The notes under the pieces: generated by a model
What the model was told of the DNA's origin: nothing
The model's database searches: none
The model's input: only the letters and a program-made list of their open reading frames with translations
Source: Hominimerdicola alba 8
GTDB lineage: Bacteria; Bacillota; Clostridia; Oscillospirales; Ruminococcaceae
NCBI RefSeq assembly: GCF_000178155.2
Contig: NZ_ADKM02000030.1
Span: forward strand, 1-41,349
DNA length: 41,349 nt
Reading direction: 5' to 3'
Shown: piece after piece, positions 33,007 through 41,349 of the stretch
Position numbering within the stretch: position 1 is the first letter of the stretch
Layout: each line of letters starts with the position of its first letter
Made by a program: the position numbers and the translations under genes

Positions 33007-33852
33007 TCAGTCGATATCATCAACGACAGTGATGACTGCTGCATTCTTCTTTGCCTTGCTGTCATTCTTATCGCCAAATATCTGCTTTTTGAATACTACA
33101 AAAACATCTACCAGTATAACTGCGATTATTGCGATGATCAGTATTATCGGTGCGATGCTCTTGCCGCCCTTTGCAGGTTTTGCGCTGTTCTGCTGATTAT
33201 TCATCGGCATGTTGTTCTGCGGCATATTGTTCTGGGGATAAGTATTCTGCTGCATAACAGGCTGACCGAAATTCGGGTTAGGCTGCTGCTGCGGAGGTAT
33301 CACAGACTGAGACTGCTGATACTGCTGTGCGGGCTGTGCAAAATTATTCTGCTGCTGAACGCCTGCCGAAAAGTTGTTAGGCTGGTTCATCTGCTGGAAA
33401 TTATTCTGCATCTGAGGTGCCTGCTGCGGAGCGATGGAAGGCTGCGGTACAGGTGCGGGTGCAGGCTTTGCTATCGGCACAGGCTTAGGCTTGGGTGCAG
33501 GTGCAGACTGACCGGGCATGAATATGCTGTCCATAGTGGGCATATCAGCCTTGTTGGGCTGTTCCTCAGTAAGACCCAGCATCTCATCTGTGATAACAGG
33601 AACGTCCACCGCGTCCATAGTAGGATTTTTCAGCATCTCCTGCTGTCTTGCCAATTCTTCGGCTGCTGTGGTATCCTGAGGTACGCTTACAGGTGTACCG
33701 CATATATTGCAGACCTTTGTGTTTTCAAGCAGAGTGTTCCCGCAGACGGGGCATATCTTCTGATTGATCTTTACAGGCAGCTTAGCGCCGCAGGTGTTAC
33801 AGAACTTCTGACCTTCCTCATAAGGAAAATTACATTCGGGACAATTAGGCAT
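33007..33852 (-). CDS. Zinc-ribbon protein with C-terminal membrane helix
   Basis: 281 aa. Two CxxC...CxxC zinc ribbons at the N-terminus (CPECNFPYEEGQKFCNTCG; CPVCGNTLLENTKVCNICG), a long disordered Pro/Gln/Asn-rich middle (about 90-235, many QQ, NN and PAP runs), one membrane helix (about 240-262) and a short charged tail. Topology suggests ribbons in the cytosol. The function is unknown. Oddly, the strong SD AAAGGAGG is 32 nt from the ATG, with a stable hairpin between. Confidence 0.85.
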   Translation of the reverse strand: MPNCPECNFPYEEGQKFCNTCGAKLPVKINQKICPVCGNTLLENTKVCNICGTPVSVPQDTTAAEELARQQEMLKNPTMDAVDVPVITDEMLGLTEEQPNKADMPTMDSIFMPGQSAPAPKPKPVPIAKPAPAPVPQPSIAPQQAPQMQNNFQQMNQPNNFSAGVQQQNNFAQPAQQYQQSQSVIPPQQQPNPNFGQPVMQQNTYPQNNMPQNNMPMNNQQNSAKPAKGGKSIAPIILIIAIIAVILVDVFVVFKKQIFGDKNDSKAKKNAAVITVVDDID

Positions 33853-33858
33853 AAACTC

Positions 33859-33892
33859 TTTCGCCGTCAGTGGCGGCGAAATACCCTCCTTT
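33859..33892 (-). promoter_or_regulatory. Hairpin between a distant SD and its start codon
   Basis: SD AAAGGAGG is complementary to 33885-33892; an 8-bp stem (33859-33866 with 33874-33881, 7-nt loop) fills the gap to the ATG at 33852. If folded, the effective spacing is about 9 nt, which is normal. No ATG, GTG or TTG in frame lies closer to the SD. Confidence 0.6.
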
Positions 33893-33953
33893 CGGTTCTA
33901 CATTTTATATATAAACACATATTCGTTAGTTTGAGCCATTTATATACACTAAT

Positions 33954-33982
33954 ATAATACAGCATTTTTCTCGCTTTGTCAA
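33954..33982 (-). promoter_or_regulatory. Sigma-A promoter of the zinc-ribbon gene
   Basis: Minus strand TTGACA (33977-33982), 17 bp, TATTAT (33954-33959). Apart from this and the plus promoter at 34139, the stretch 33893-34201 holds no gene. Confidence 0.8.
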
Positions 33983-34138
33983 GCATATTTTTAACATTTT
34001 CTATATTCATTGGTTACAAATTCGGAATACGCTTTTGATGCAGCCGCTTATGCGCCATCATAAGGCTTAATAAGCAAGCGCTGACATTTTTCATGATGTT
34101 TCGTCAATATAGTCATAATGTAAAAAAATTACATGTTA

Positions 34139-34167
34139 TTGCATTTTCGGACAGGTTGTGGTATAAT
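34139..34167 (+). promoter_or_regulatory. Promoter of the DUF3592-like/TSCPD pair
   Basis: TTGCAT (34139-34144), 17 bp, TATAAT (34162-34167). The -10 box runs into an in-frame ATG, so that ATG cannot be the start. Confidence 0.7.
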
Positions 34168-34201
34168 GTCATTAGAAAAACGGAAAGGTGATCTTACTGA
34201 C

Positions 34202-34711
34202 ATGTCAAACAACAGAGAAGGCGCGAGTCGTTCGGCTAAGATGTTTTGTGTGGGACTGGTGGCATTTTTCGGGCTGGTATTTGTCTGCGGCGGCATCTTC
34301 ATGATGCACCGCTATAACGATTTCAAAGAAAAATGCACAGCAGTCGTGAATGGTACTGTGGAACGTGAAGTGGTCGGCAAAGTACATGCAGACGATCTCG
34401 CATCGCCTGAATACCGCTACGCTGCGGGCAAATTCAACATTCTTATAAATGTTGAAGATGATGCCGTGTTCAGGCACAAAAACATCTACGCAGAGATAAA
34501 CGGCAGAAAAGCGGGCGACGCTATAAGCATATACTACTCGCCCGATGACCCCGACCTGTACTATCTCAGTGACAGGGTGGACAATGACCGTACTGCTGCA
34601 ATATTCGCATTAGCGGCTGGCGGAGCAATGTTCGTAGGGGCGGCATTTCTGCTGAGGCTGGCACTCAAGACACCAAAAGACAACGGAAAAGTTGACCTGA
34701 GAAAAATCTGA
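34202..34711 (+). CDS. DUF3592-like membrane protein
   Basis: 169 aa from the ATG at 34202 (AAAGGTGA at 10 nt). Two membrane helices (about 15-35 and 130-152) flank an extracellular beta-rich part (CTAVVNGTVEREVVG, GDAISIYYSPDDPDLYY), as in DUF3592 proteins. The function is unknown. It is followed after 13 bp by the TSCPD gene and probably co-transcribed. Confidence 0.78.
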   Translation: MSNNREGASRSAKMFCVGLVAFFGLVFVCGGIFMMHRYNDFKEKCTAVVNGTVEREVVGKVHADDLASPEYRYAAGKFNILINVEDDAVFRHKNIYAEINGRKAGDAISIYYSPDDPDLYYLSDRVDNDRTAAIFALAAGGAMFVGAAFLLRLALKTPKDNGKVDLRKI

Positions 34712-34724
34712 AGGAGTGAGTGGA

Positions 34725-34982
34725 ATGGCAACTTACAAGTACACCCCGCACGGGGTCTGTTCGCGGCAGATATCTTTTGATATCGAAGACGGCAAGTTAC
34801 ACGGCGTCAGCTTTGAAGGCGGCTGCAACGGCAACCTGAAAGCCATCGGCAAACTGCTGGAGGGTCAGAGCGCTGAAGAAGCGGTGCGCATACTCAAAGG
34901 CAACGACTGCAACGGCAGGGGCACTTCCTGCGCCGATCAGCTGGCAAAAGCTGTGGAGAAGGCACTGGCTGAAAACGCTTGA
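34725..34982 (+). CDS. TSCPD-domain protein
   Basis: 85 aa. It has the TSCPD pattern: VCSRQISFDIEDGKLHGVSF, GGCNGNLKAIGKLLEGQ, NDCNGRGTSCADQLAKAVEK, with four Cys. This domain also ends some ribonucleotide reductases; small stand-alone members are common in Clostridia and uncharacterised. The ATG at 34725 has AAGGAG at 8 nt; an upstream GTG is too close to it. Confidence 0.9.
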   Translation: MATYKYTPHGVCSRQISFDIEDGKLHGVSFEGGCNGNLKAIGKLLEGQSAEEAVRILKGNDCNGRGTSCADQLAKAVEKALAENA

Positions 34983-35003
34983 CATCGATATTTCAACAAA
35001 CGC

Positions 35004-35039
35004 AAAACACCTCTGTACCATATGATACAGAGGTGTTTT
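35004..35039. terminator. Bidirectional terminator between TSCPD and aminotransferase genes
   Basis: AAAACACCTCTGTA pairs with TACAGAGGTGTTTT around an 8-nt loop. Confidence 0.88.
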
Positions 35040-35085
35040 TGATGATCGTATATTTTGTCAGCTCAGGGAGAGCTGAGTAGAATAC

Positions 35086-36366
35086 TTACGCTTCAAGGAG
35101 TTTTTCGGCGCTTGCCAGCTTTACGCATACGGTGAACAGCTTGGCAGCTATCTTAAGTTCCTCAACAGGTGGGTAGGTAGGAGCAACTCTGATATTCTTA
35201 TCCTCAGGGTCTTTGCCGTATGGGAATGTTGCGCCTGCGCCTGTCAGCACTACGCCGGCCTCTTTACAGAGGGTAACTATGCGCTTTGCGGTGCCGTTCA
35301 TGGCATTGAAGCTAACGAAGTAACCGCCGTTCGGCTTTGTCCACTGTGCGATACCAAGTTCGCCCAGTTCATTTTCAAGGGTGTTCAGCACGACCTCAAA
35401 GCGGGGAGCGATAAGTGCTCTGTGCTTCTTCATATGCTCCTTAAGTCCCTCAAAATCACCGAAGAACTTAACGTGTCTGAGCTGATTGATCTTATCGTGA
35501 CCGATGGTCTGAACAGTCATCAGCGAAAGGATATACTTGATATTAGCTTCGCTTGCACCCATGATGGCAACACCTGCGCCCGCATAGCTGATCTTTGAAG
35601 TTGATGCGAACATAACAACTCTCTCAGGGCAGCCCGCAGCCTTGCACTCGTCAAGAATGTTCAGCAGCTTGTCGGGAGTATCGTTCAGGTGGTGTACGCA
35701 GTAAGCATTATCCCAGAAGATACGGAAGTCGGAAGCCTTTGTCTTCATATTTGCAAATCTCTTTACAACTTCATCGCTGTAGGTGACACCTGTGGGGTTA
35801 GCGTACATCGGCACGCACCAGATACCCTTGATGCTCTCGTCCTCAGCCACCAGCTTCTCGATCATATCCATATCGGGACCGTTCTCATCGGTGGGTATAT
35901 TTATCATCTCGATACCGAACTTCTCGCAGATAAGGAAGTGTCTGTCATAACCAGGAACAGGGCAGAGCCACTTGATCTTACCCTGATCTCTCCAGGGCTT
36001 CGACTGTTCGTCAACGCCGAACAGCAGATACTTTGCGATGGTATCATACATTATATTCAGGCTGGAGTTGCCGAATACTATCAGTTCTTTCTCACTTACG
36101 CCCAGCATGGGTGCGAACAGCTTCTTTGCAGCGGGCAGACCGTCAAGACCGCCGTAGTTTCTGCAATCAAAACCTGTATCGTCAAAGCAGTCACTGCTCT
36201 TTGAAACAGCAGTCAGCAGACCCTCAGTAAGATCCAGCTGTTCAGCGGCGGGCTTACCGCGTGCCATATTCAGCGCAAGACCCTGAGCCTTGTAACCGTC
36301 ATACTCCTCCTGCACCTTGTTCTTGAATTCCAGCAGTTCCTCGCGGGACATTTCTGTGAGCTTCAT
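35086..36366 (-). CDS. Aspartate-type aminotransferase, MocR-like class I fold
   Basis: 426 aa from the ATG at 36366, 6 nt after GGAGGTC; upstream in-frame Met codons lack an SD. PLP lysine in FASTSKISYAGAG; also MARGKPAAEQLDL, GNSSLNIMYDTIA, CPVPGYDRHF, MYANPTGVTYS, IFWDNAYCVHHL and NIRVAPTYPP. This matches the family of C. glutamicum-type aspartate aminotransferases (about 430 aa), giving oxaloacetate and glutamate. It is monocistronic with its own promoter. Confidence 0.9.
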   Translation of the reverse strand: MKLTEMSREELLEFKNKVQEEYDGYKAQGLALNMARGKPAAEQLDLTEGLLTAVSKSSDCFDDTGFDCRNYGGLDGLPAAKKLFAPMLGVSEKELIVFGNSSLNIMYDTIAKYLLFGVDEQSKPWRDQGKIKWLCPVPGYDRHFLICEKFGIEMINIPTDENGPDMDMIEKLVAEDESIKGIWCVPMYANPTGVTYSDEVVKRFANMKTKASDFRIFWDNAYCVHHLNDTPDKLLNILDECKAAGCPERVVMFASTSKISYAGAGVAIMGASEANIKYILSLMTVQTIGHDKINQLRHVKFFGDFEGLKEHMKKHRALIAPRFEVVLNTLENELGELGIAQWTKPNGGYFVSFNAMNGTAKRIVTLCKEAGVVLTGAGATFPYGKDPEDKNIRVAPTYPPVEELKIAAKLFTVCVKLASAEKLLEA

Positions 36367-36429
36367 ACTCTTGACCTCCAACATTAATAGCAAATTTTTT
36401 ATAGTAGAAAAATTCATTCCGACTATTGT

Positions 36430-36458
36430 ATTGTACTCCATTTCTCTGATTTTTGCAA
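36430..36458 (-). promoter_or_regulatory. Promoter of the aminotransferase gene
   Basis: Minus strand TTGCAA (36453-36458), 17 bp, TACAAT (36430-36435). Upstream are the palindrome ACACTA-acc-TAGTGT (36495-36509) and a 13-bp inverted repeat (36533-36545 with 36555-36567). Confidence 0.65.
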
Positions 36459-36604
36459 GTAAAAAAACACAATCCTGCAAAAAATCTCCGTTTTACACTA
36501 ACCTAGTGTGACTAATATCCCGATTATAGGCGAATTTCATAATCTACAAAATGCAGATTATGAAATTTATTTTAAGTTAACGCCCGATTTTTCACCTATA
36601 GACC

Positions 36605-36654
36605 AAAAAAACGCCCCCACATCGGGCTGCCCGCGAATATCGCGGGAAAAGCCC
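36605..36654 (-). terminator. Probable terminator of eno
   Basis: CCCGCGA-ata-TCGCGGG (36630-36646) inside GGGC/GCCC (36624-36627, 36651-36654). On the minus strand seven T follow after about 13 nt, so it is not a textbook terminator; a smaller GCCC/GGGC stem abuts the T run. Confidence 0.45.
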
Positions 36655-36697
36655 ATTATGCAGGGGACATTTCTATTTAGGAAGAAAATTGAGAATA

Positions 36698-38041
<1,344 letters not shown>

Positions 38042-38075
38042 TCTTGATTATAGTTATTACAAACTAACTATTGTT

Positions 38076-38104
38076 ATCATACCACGTTTCAGCTTATTTG
38101 TCAA
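38076..38104 (-). promoter_or_regulatory. Sigma-A promoter of eno
   Basis: Minus strand TTGACA (38099-38104), 17 bp, TATGAT (38076-38081). A second TATAAT lies closer to the gene without a good -35. Confidence 0.8.
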
Positions 38105-38152
38105 GGGTATTATGTGAATTGTTTGTCAAAGTCGTTTTTACGATGAAATAAC

Positions 38153-38250
38153 TCCCAATTTTGATATGTATCGCTGATGATACAAAATGGCTGTTCTTTC
38201 GTATTGTTCCCCCGCCTACGGCGGGGGAACAATACACAACCAAATTGGGA
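38153..38250. repeat. Nested palindrome with the GC-rich core
   Basis: Outer arms TCCCAATTT (38153-38161) and AAATTGGGA (38242-38250) enclose a perfect 16-bp-arm hairpin (38201-38216 with 38220-38235, loop TAC) sharing the CCCCCGCC/GGCGGGGG core with 7307-7345. Confidence 0.75.
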
Positions 38251-38314
38251 TTGAAATAAAGAAGCGCCGCACTTCCCTTTAAGAATAGTATCACCATCTT
38301 TTGCAGGGATATAC

Positions 38315-38374
38315 AACGCTCAATTATCCTTTTGTTCACCGCTTTTTTAGTTGGTGTGCTAAAGGGATAGTCAC
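38315..38374 (-). mobile_element. Half copy of the miniature element, reverse orientation
   Basis: Read on the minus strand it begins GTGACTATCCCTTTAGCACA and continues through GAACAAAAGGATAATTGAGC as in the other copies, then diverges. The other end is not found. It lies between eno and the unknown paralogue pair. Confidence 0.65.
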
Positions 38375-38385
38375 ATAAATTTTTT

Positions 38386-39012
38386 TCAGTCTTTTTTCAA
38401 CAGGTCGTCATTATTTTCGTTGAGAACTGCTTTGAGTTCTTTACCCTCGAACACTGCTATATAGTCATCGGGCAGGCACAGCACATCTACCAGTTCGGGG
38501 CGGAGTTTTATCAGTTCGTAGGCGCGTATAGTTTCATACTCGTTATCTTCGGCGGGGGCAGCTTTGCCATTTTCATTATGTTCATAGCTGTTTATCACCC
38601 AGCCCTTGATATCTTCGTCATTATACCTCTGCATATAGACATTTTCTTTTTCCAGCGCACCCTTTGTGACCACTATTATATCATAGTAGTTGACAGCTTT
38701 GCCCACAAGCCCGAGTTTGCGCAGTAAGAACACCTGTCTGTACTGTATATGCAGTGCAAGGGTGAGGTCGGTGGTGAGGGCAGTGAGCGGGTCATCGGTA
38801 TAATCGGGGGCGGCGATATCGTAACCGTCGCCGTGTTTGCTTAACATAAATGTGGTAAATCCCGAAGCTATGCGGAAACCGTCCCTGACCTTTTCCTTTG
38901 CGATATCATATTCAAGGCATTCCAGCAGAGGTTCTGCCAGCAGTCTTAGAGATTCATCAGCTGAAAAAGTATAGTTTATGCCGTTTATCTCTTCGGTGTA
39001 GGTTATCACCAT
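38386..39012 (-). CDS. Protein of unknown function, paralogue B
   Basis: 208 aa soluble protein. It shares with the next upstream gene the order: IASGFTTFML, GYDIAAPDY-DDP-TA--TDLT, YRQ---L--LGL-GK, a GALE- block (VTKGALEKENVYMQR), GWVIN and LPDDYIAVFEGKELKAV. No family recognised. SD AAGGAGG lies before the ATG, and it starts 16 bp after the paralogue, so the two are co-translated. No signal or helix is visible. Confidence 0.8.
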   Translation of the reverse strand: MVITYTEEINGINYTFSADESLRLLAEPLLECLEYDIAKEKVRDGFRIASGFTTFMLSKHGDGYDIAAPDYTDDPLTALTTDLTLALHIQYRQVFLLRKLGLVGKAVNYYDIIVVTKGALEKENVYMQRYNDEDIKGWVINSYEHNENGKAAPAEDNEYETIRAYELIKLRPELVDVLCLPDDYIAVFEGKELKAVLNENNDDLLKKD

Positions 39013-39028
39013 CTGATGTTCCTCCTTA

Positions 39029-39640
39029 TCAGCCGTACAGCTTCTTTTTGCTGTCGCTGTATATCTTTTTTATCTCGCCTTTTCTGAACCTGACGCTGTA
39101 GTTATCGGGCAGTGCCAGCACATCTGCCGCCCATGAGTAGTTTTTCACCAGTCGGCAGGCAGGTATCTCGTAGAAATCGGGCAGGTAAGATAAAGCATCG
39201 TCACTGCCGCCTACCTTGACTATCTGCCAGCGCGAACCGTCAACGGTGGGCACCCTTGTCATTATGACTTCATCGGCTTCAAGTGCGCCTTCTTCTATAA
39301 GCACATTTTCGGTGCTGTAGAACGGTTTGCCTGTTATGCCCAGTCCCGACACCAGCGCCGCCTGTCTGTACTCGACCAGAAAAGATTCGGTAAGGTCTGT
39401 CTTGAAGGCGGTGGTGGGGTCGTTATCGCTGAAATCTGGGGCGAGTATCTCATACATATCATCGTACCTGTTCAGCTTATACACCGTGAAACCCGCATAG
39501 ATGGGCATGCCATCGGTTATCTTGTCGTAGTCGTTATTTGAGATTATACCGAATATCGCGTCCATTATGCCTTCAAACATTTCTTCGCACACGTAGGTAT
39601 ATTTTTCGCCGTAAAGTTCTCTTAAATATCTTTTTAACAT
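39029..39640 (-). CDS. Protein of unknown function, paralogue A
   Basis: 203 aa, similar to the next gene over most of its length (YAGFTVYKLNRYDDMYEILA, DNDPTTAFKTDLTESF, VEYRQAALVSGLGITGKP, IEEGALEADEVIMTR, LPDNYSVRFRKGEIK). SD GAGGAA. It starts 10 bp after the cation transporter. Some spacing recalls immunity-type proteins, but I cannot name a family. Confidence 0.8.
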   Translation of the reverse strand: MLKRYLRELYGEKYTYVCEEMFEGIMDAIFGIISNNDYDKITDGMPIYAGFTVYKLNRYDDMYEILAPDFSDNDPTTAFKTDLTESFLVEYRQAALVSGLGITGKPFYSTENVLIEEGALEADEVIMTRVPTVDGSRWQIVKVGGSDDALSYLPDFYEIPACRLVKNYSWAADVLALPDNYSVRFRKGEIKKIYSDSKKKLYG

Positions 39641-39650
39641 TTATTCCTCA

Positions 39651-40817
39651 TTATTCTGTAAGACTGTAATCGGTATCGAGAGATGCTGTGACATCGTAAT
39701 CGGGCAGGGAAGATTTTACCTCTTCCAGCGCTTTTCTGAAAAGTGCCAGTCTGTCCTCTTCATCAAAGCTGACCACCATATCGAAGTGCATCGACTTGTT
39801 TTCGATATCGGCATAGAAGCCGTGTACCTGTAGGATATTCTTATGCGACATAACTACATCGCATACCTGTTTGCGCAGACTGACTATCTCAGGCACCTGT
39901 GTGTTCATGGCATAAATGCTGACTGCTGTCAGTATGACACCTGTTTTGGTATACACCCTTGATGTCACATCATGTATGATAGTATCTATCTCGTGGGCAG
40001 TGTGGGTATCTGCGACCTCGATATGCACCGAACCGTTGGTCTGGTCGGGTCCGTAATCGTGCAGGACGAGGTCATAAGCGCCTATAACATCGGGACAGCT
40101 TTTGACAGCTTCGATGACGGAAGCGGCTTTTTCGGGGCTGACCCTTTCACCGAGTATTTCCGACAGAGTACCGCCCAGCATTTCGATACCCGATTTTATT
40201 ATGACTATTGATATGATACCGCCGAGAAAAGCCTCAAGGCTGATATTCAGGGTAAGGTAGATTATCGCCGCGCCCAGTGTAGCCGCCGAGATGACAGAGT
40301 CCATCATAGCATCTGTACCTGAATTTATCAGCGAATCGGAGTTGACTTTTTCGCCCACGCCTTTGACATATCTGCCCAGCACTACCTTTACCGCAACAGC
40401 CGCGCCGACTATTATCAGCGAGGGTGTGGAATAATCGGGTGTGGCGGGTACGAGTATTTTCTTGACCGACTCGACCAGTGATGTTATGCCCGCATAAAGC
40501 ACGATAAGCGAGATGACCATAGCAGTCAGATACTCTATCCTGCCATAGCCCCAGGGGTGTTTTTTATCGGGGTGTTTAGCCGCCAGCTTAGTGCCTGCGA
40601 TGGTTATGACAGATGATGCCGCATCGCTGAGGTTATTTACAGCATCCAGCACGATAGCGATAGACCCGCTTATCACGCCGACGACCGCTTTGAATCCTGC
40701 CAACAGCAGATTAGCACCGATACCGACTATGCTCGTTCTGATAATGGTCTTATCTCTGCTTACTGCGGCATTTTCCTCCTGAGCGGACATTTCTGCCGCT
40801 TCGTTCAAGTATTTCAT
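39651..40817 (-). CDS. Cation diffusion facilitator family transporter
   Basis: 388 aa divalent cation exporter. Six membrane helices over about 25-235, with first metal-site residues in VLDAVNNLSDAASS and second in INSGTDAMMDSVIS, HPDKKHPWGYGRIEYL in the loop, and a cytosolic dimerisation domain (about 240-320, CPDVIGAYDLVLHDYGPD, SVHIEVADTHT) plus an extra C-terminal about 70 aa. SD AAGGTGG. It leads an operon with two unknown paralogues. The metal (Zn, Mn, Fe or other) cannot be assigned. Confidence 0.93.
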   Translation of the reverse strand: MKYLNEAAEMSAQEENAAVSRDKTIIRTSIVGIGANLLLAGFKAVVGVISGSIAIVLDAVNNLSDAASSVITIAGTKLAAKHPDKKHPWGYGRIEYLTAMVISLIVLYAGITSLVESVKKILVPATPDYSTPSLIIVGAAVAVKVVLGRYVKGVGEKVNSDSLINSGTDAMMDSVISAATLGAAIIYLTLNISLEAFLGGIISIVIIKSGIEMLGGTLSEILGERVSPEKAASVIEAVKSCPDVIGAYDLVLHDYGPDQTNGSVHIEVADTHTAHEIDTIIHDVTSRVYTKTGVILTAVSIYAMNTQVPEIVSLRKQVCDVVMSHKNILQVHGFYADIENKSMHFDMVVSFDEEDRLALFRKALEEVKSSLPDYDVTASLDTDYSLTE

Positions 40818-40840
40818 ACCGATCCCACCTTACAAAAACA

Positions 40841-40857
40841 GGCGGAAAATTTCCGCC
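40841..40857 (-). terminator. Terminator of the gene at the right edge
   Basis: GGCGGAAA pairs with TTTCCGCC and is followed on the minus strand by TTTTTG. It ends 23 bp before the transporter start codon, so the transporter may depend on read-through. Confidence 0.75.
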
Positions 40858-40863
40858 CGAATT

Positions 40864-41349
40864 TTATTCTTCAATAAAACGCTTTACTGTATTTTCAACA
40901 GTGTCAACGCTGTTTTGTTGAGTTATCTCGACCCGATAATCGTAGGTGACTGCACTGCCGTTATTTTCGGCATCGGTTATCTCGTCAAAATATTTCAGCT
41001 TACCGTCATTATCGAACATATACTCAGCCCGAAACCCTTTGACACTGCCTTCTTCGACCTGCGCACCTATCTTTTCCGCATCGTATACGTGGGTGACTTT
41101 TATGCCGCCATCGACAGTTTCTTCCTTAGCTTCGGTTATGTTTTCGGGGCTGTATATCAGCAGACCCGCGTCTGCCTGCGGGTGAGGAAGTTTGCGGGTA
41201 TACCGCACAAAATCAGCATCGCCCTTTGACATATGGCTGACCTTACTGTTCTCGTAGGTGAAACTTTCCAGCCCGTTATTATACTGGGCATACTCACTGT
41301 TGGCGCTTTTGCCGTAGTAAGAATACACCAGCGTATCCTTTTCATCGTA
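40864..41349 (-). CDS. 5'-truncated gene for a protein of unknown function
   Basis: 162 codons including the stop are in the window; the frame is open to the edge, so the true start lies outside. The visible part is charged and beta-rich (SYYGKSANSEYAQYNNG, VDGGIKVTHVYDAEKIG, FRAEYMFDNDGKLKYFDEIT, YDYRVEI) and ends VENTVKRFIEE. It has the look of the extracytoplasmic part of a lipoprotein or anchored protein, but the N-terminus is missing. No family recognised. Confidence 0.7.
   Translation of the reverse strand, partial: YDEKDTLVYSYYGKSANSEYAQYNNGLESFTYENSKVSHMSKGDADFVRYTRKLPHPQADAGLLIYSPENITEAKEETVDGGIKVTHVYDAEKIGAQVEEGSVKGFRAEYMFDNDGKLKYFDEITDAENNGSAVTYDYRVEITQQNSVDTVENTVKRFIEE

Overview
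The window looks like a chromosomal, probably origin-proximal segment from a rumen/gut Firmicute of the Ruminococcus albus type. The clearest taxonomic clue is the first gene: a secreted GH11 xylanase with a CBM22-like module and a C-terminal module resembling CBM37, a module family known mainly from R. albus. Strong SD sequences, consensus sigma-A promoters with 17-bp spacers, and Soj/Spo0J/parS plus a second, Noc-like ParB agree with a Firmicute. The species call is inference from protein features, not a database match.

Layout. 1-7.1 kb (minus strand): xylanase, a stand-alone TrpB2-type tryptophan synthase beta chain, and an ECF sigma factor coupled to a large single-pass membrane protein with two extracellular PASTA domains. 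7.1-13 kb: a repeat-rich, rearranged-looking stretch with rnfC and rnfD but no rnfGEAB, a three-unit array of nested hairpins, an RluA-type pseudouridine synthase, a polytopic membrane protein and an XRE regulator. 13.2-19.1 kb (plus): a small gene split by a miniature mobile element, a histidine phosphatase, serS, mnmG, and two AT-rich tandem paralogues. 19.1-27.7 kb: a CotH/lamin-tail membrane protein (minus), divergent from a four-gene MacAB-like export operon with two unusual adaptor proteins. 27.7-32 kb: a CAP-domain protein, parB, parA, three parS sites and a divergent noc-like gene. 32-41.3 kb: AraC regulator, zinc-ribbon membrane protein, a DUF3592-like protein with a TSCPD protein, a MocR-type aminotransferase, enolase, two paralogous unknown proteins with a cation diffusion facilitator, and a 5'-truncated gene at the edge.

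The most notable structure is non-coding. A family of about 110-160 bp elements with imperfect terminal inverted repeats occurs at several intergenic sites. One copy (13365-13489) is flanked by a 10-bp direct repeat and splits a small gene; removing the element plus one repeat copy restores a single 110-codon frame. Two members are associated with a second GC-rich perfect palindrome. Separately, upstream of rnfC, three consecutive units have different outer stem sequences that remain complementary around a similar core; this is the signature of a structure-conserved element.

No rRNA, tRNA, CRISPR array, prophage or transposase gene was recognised.
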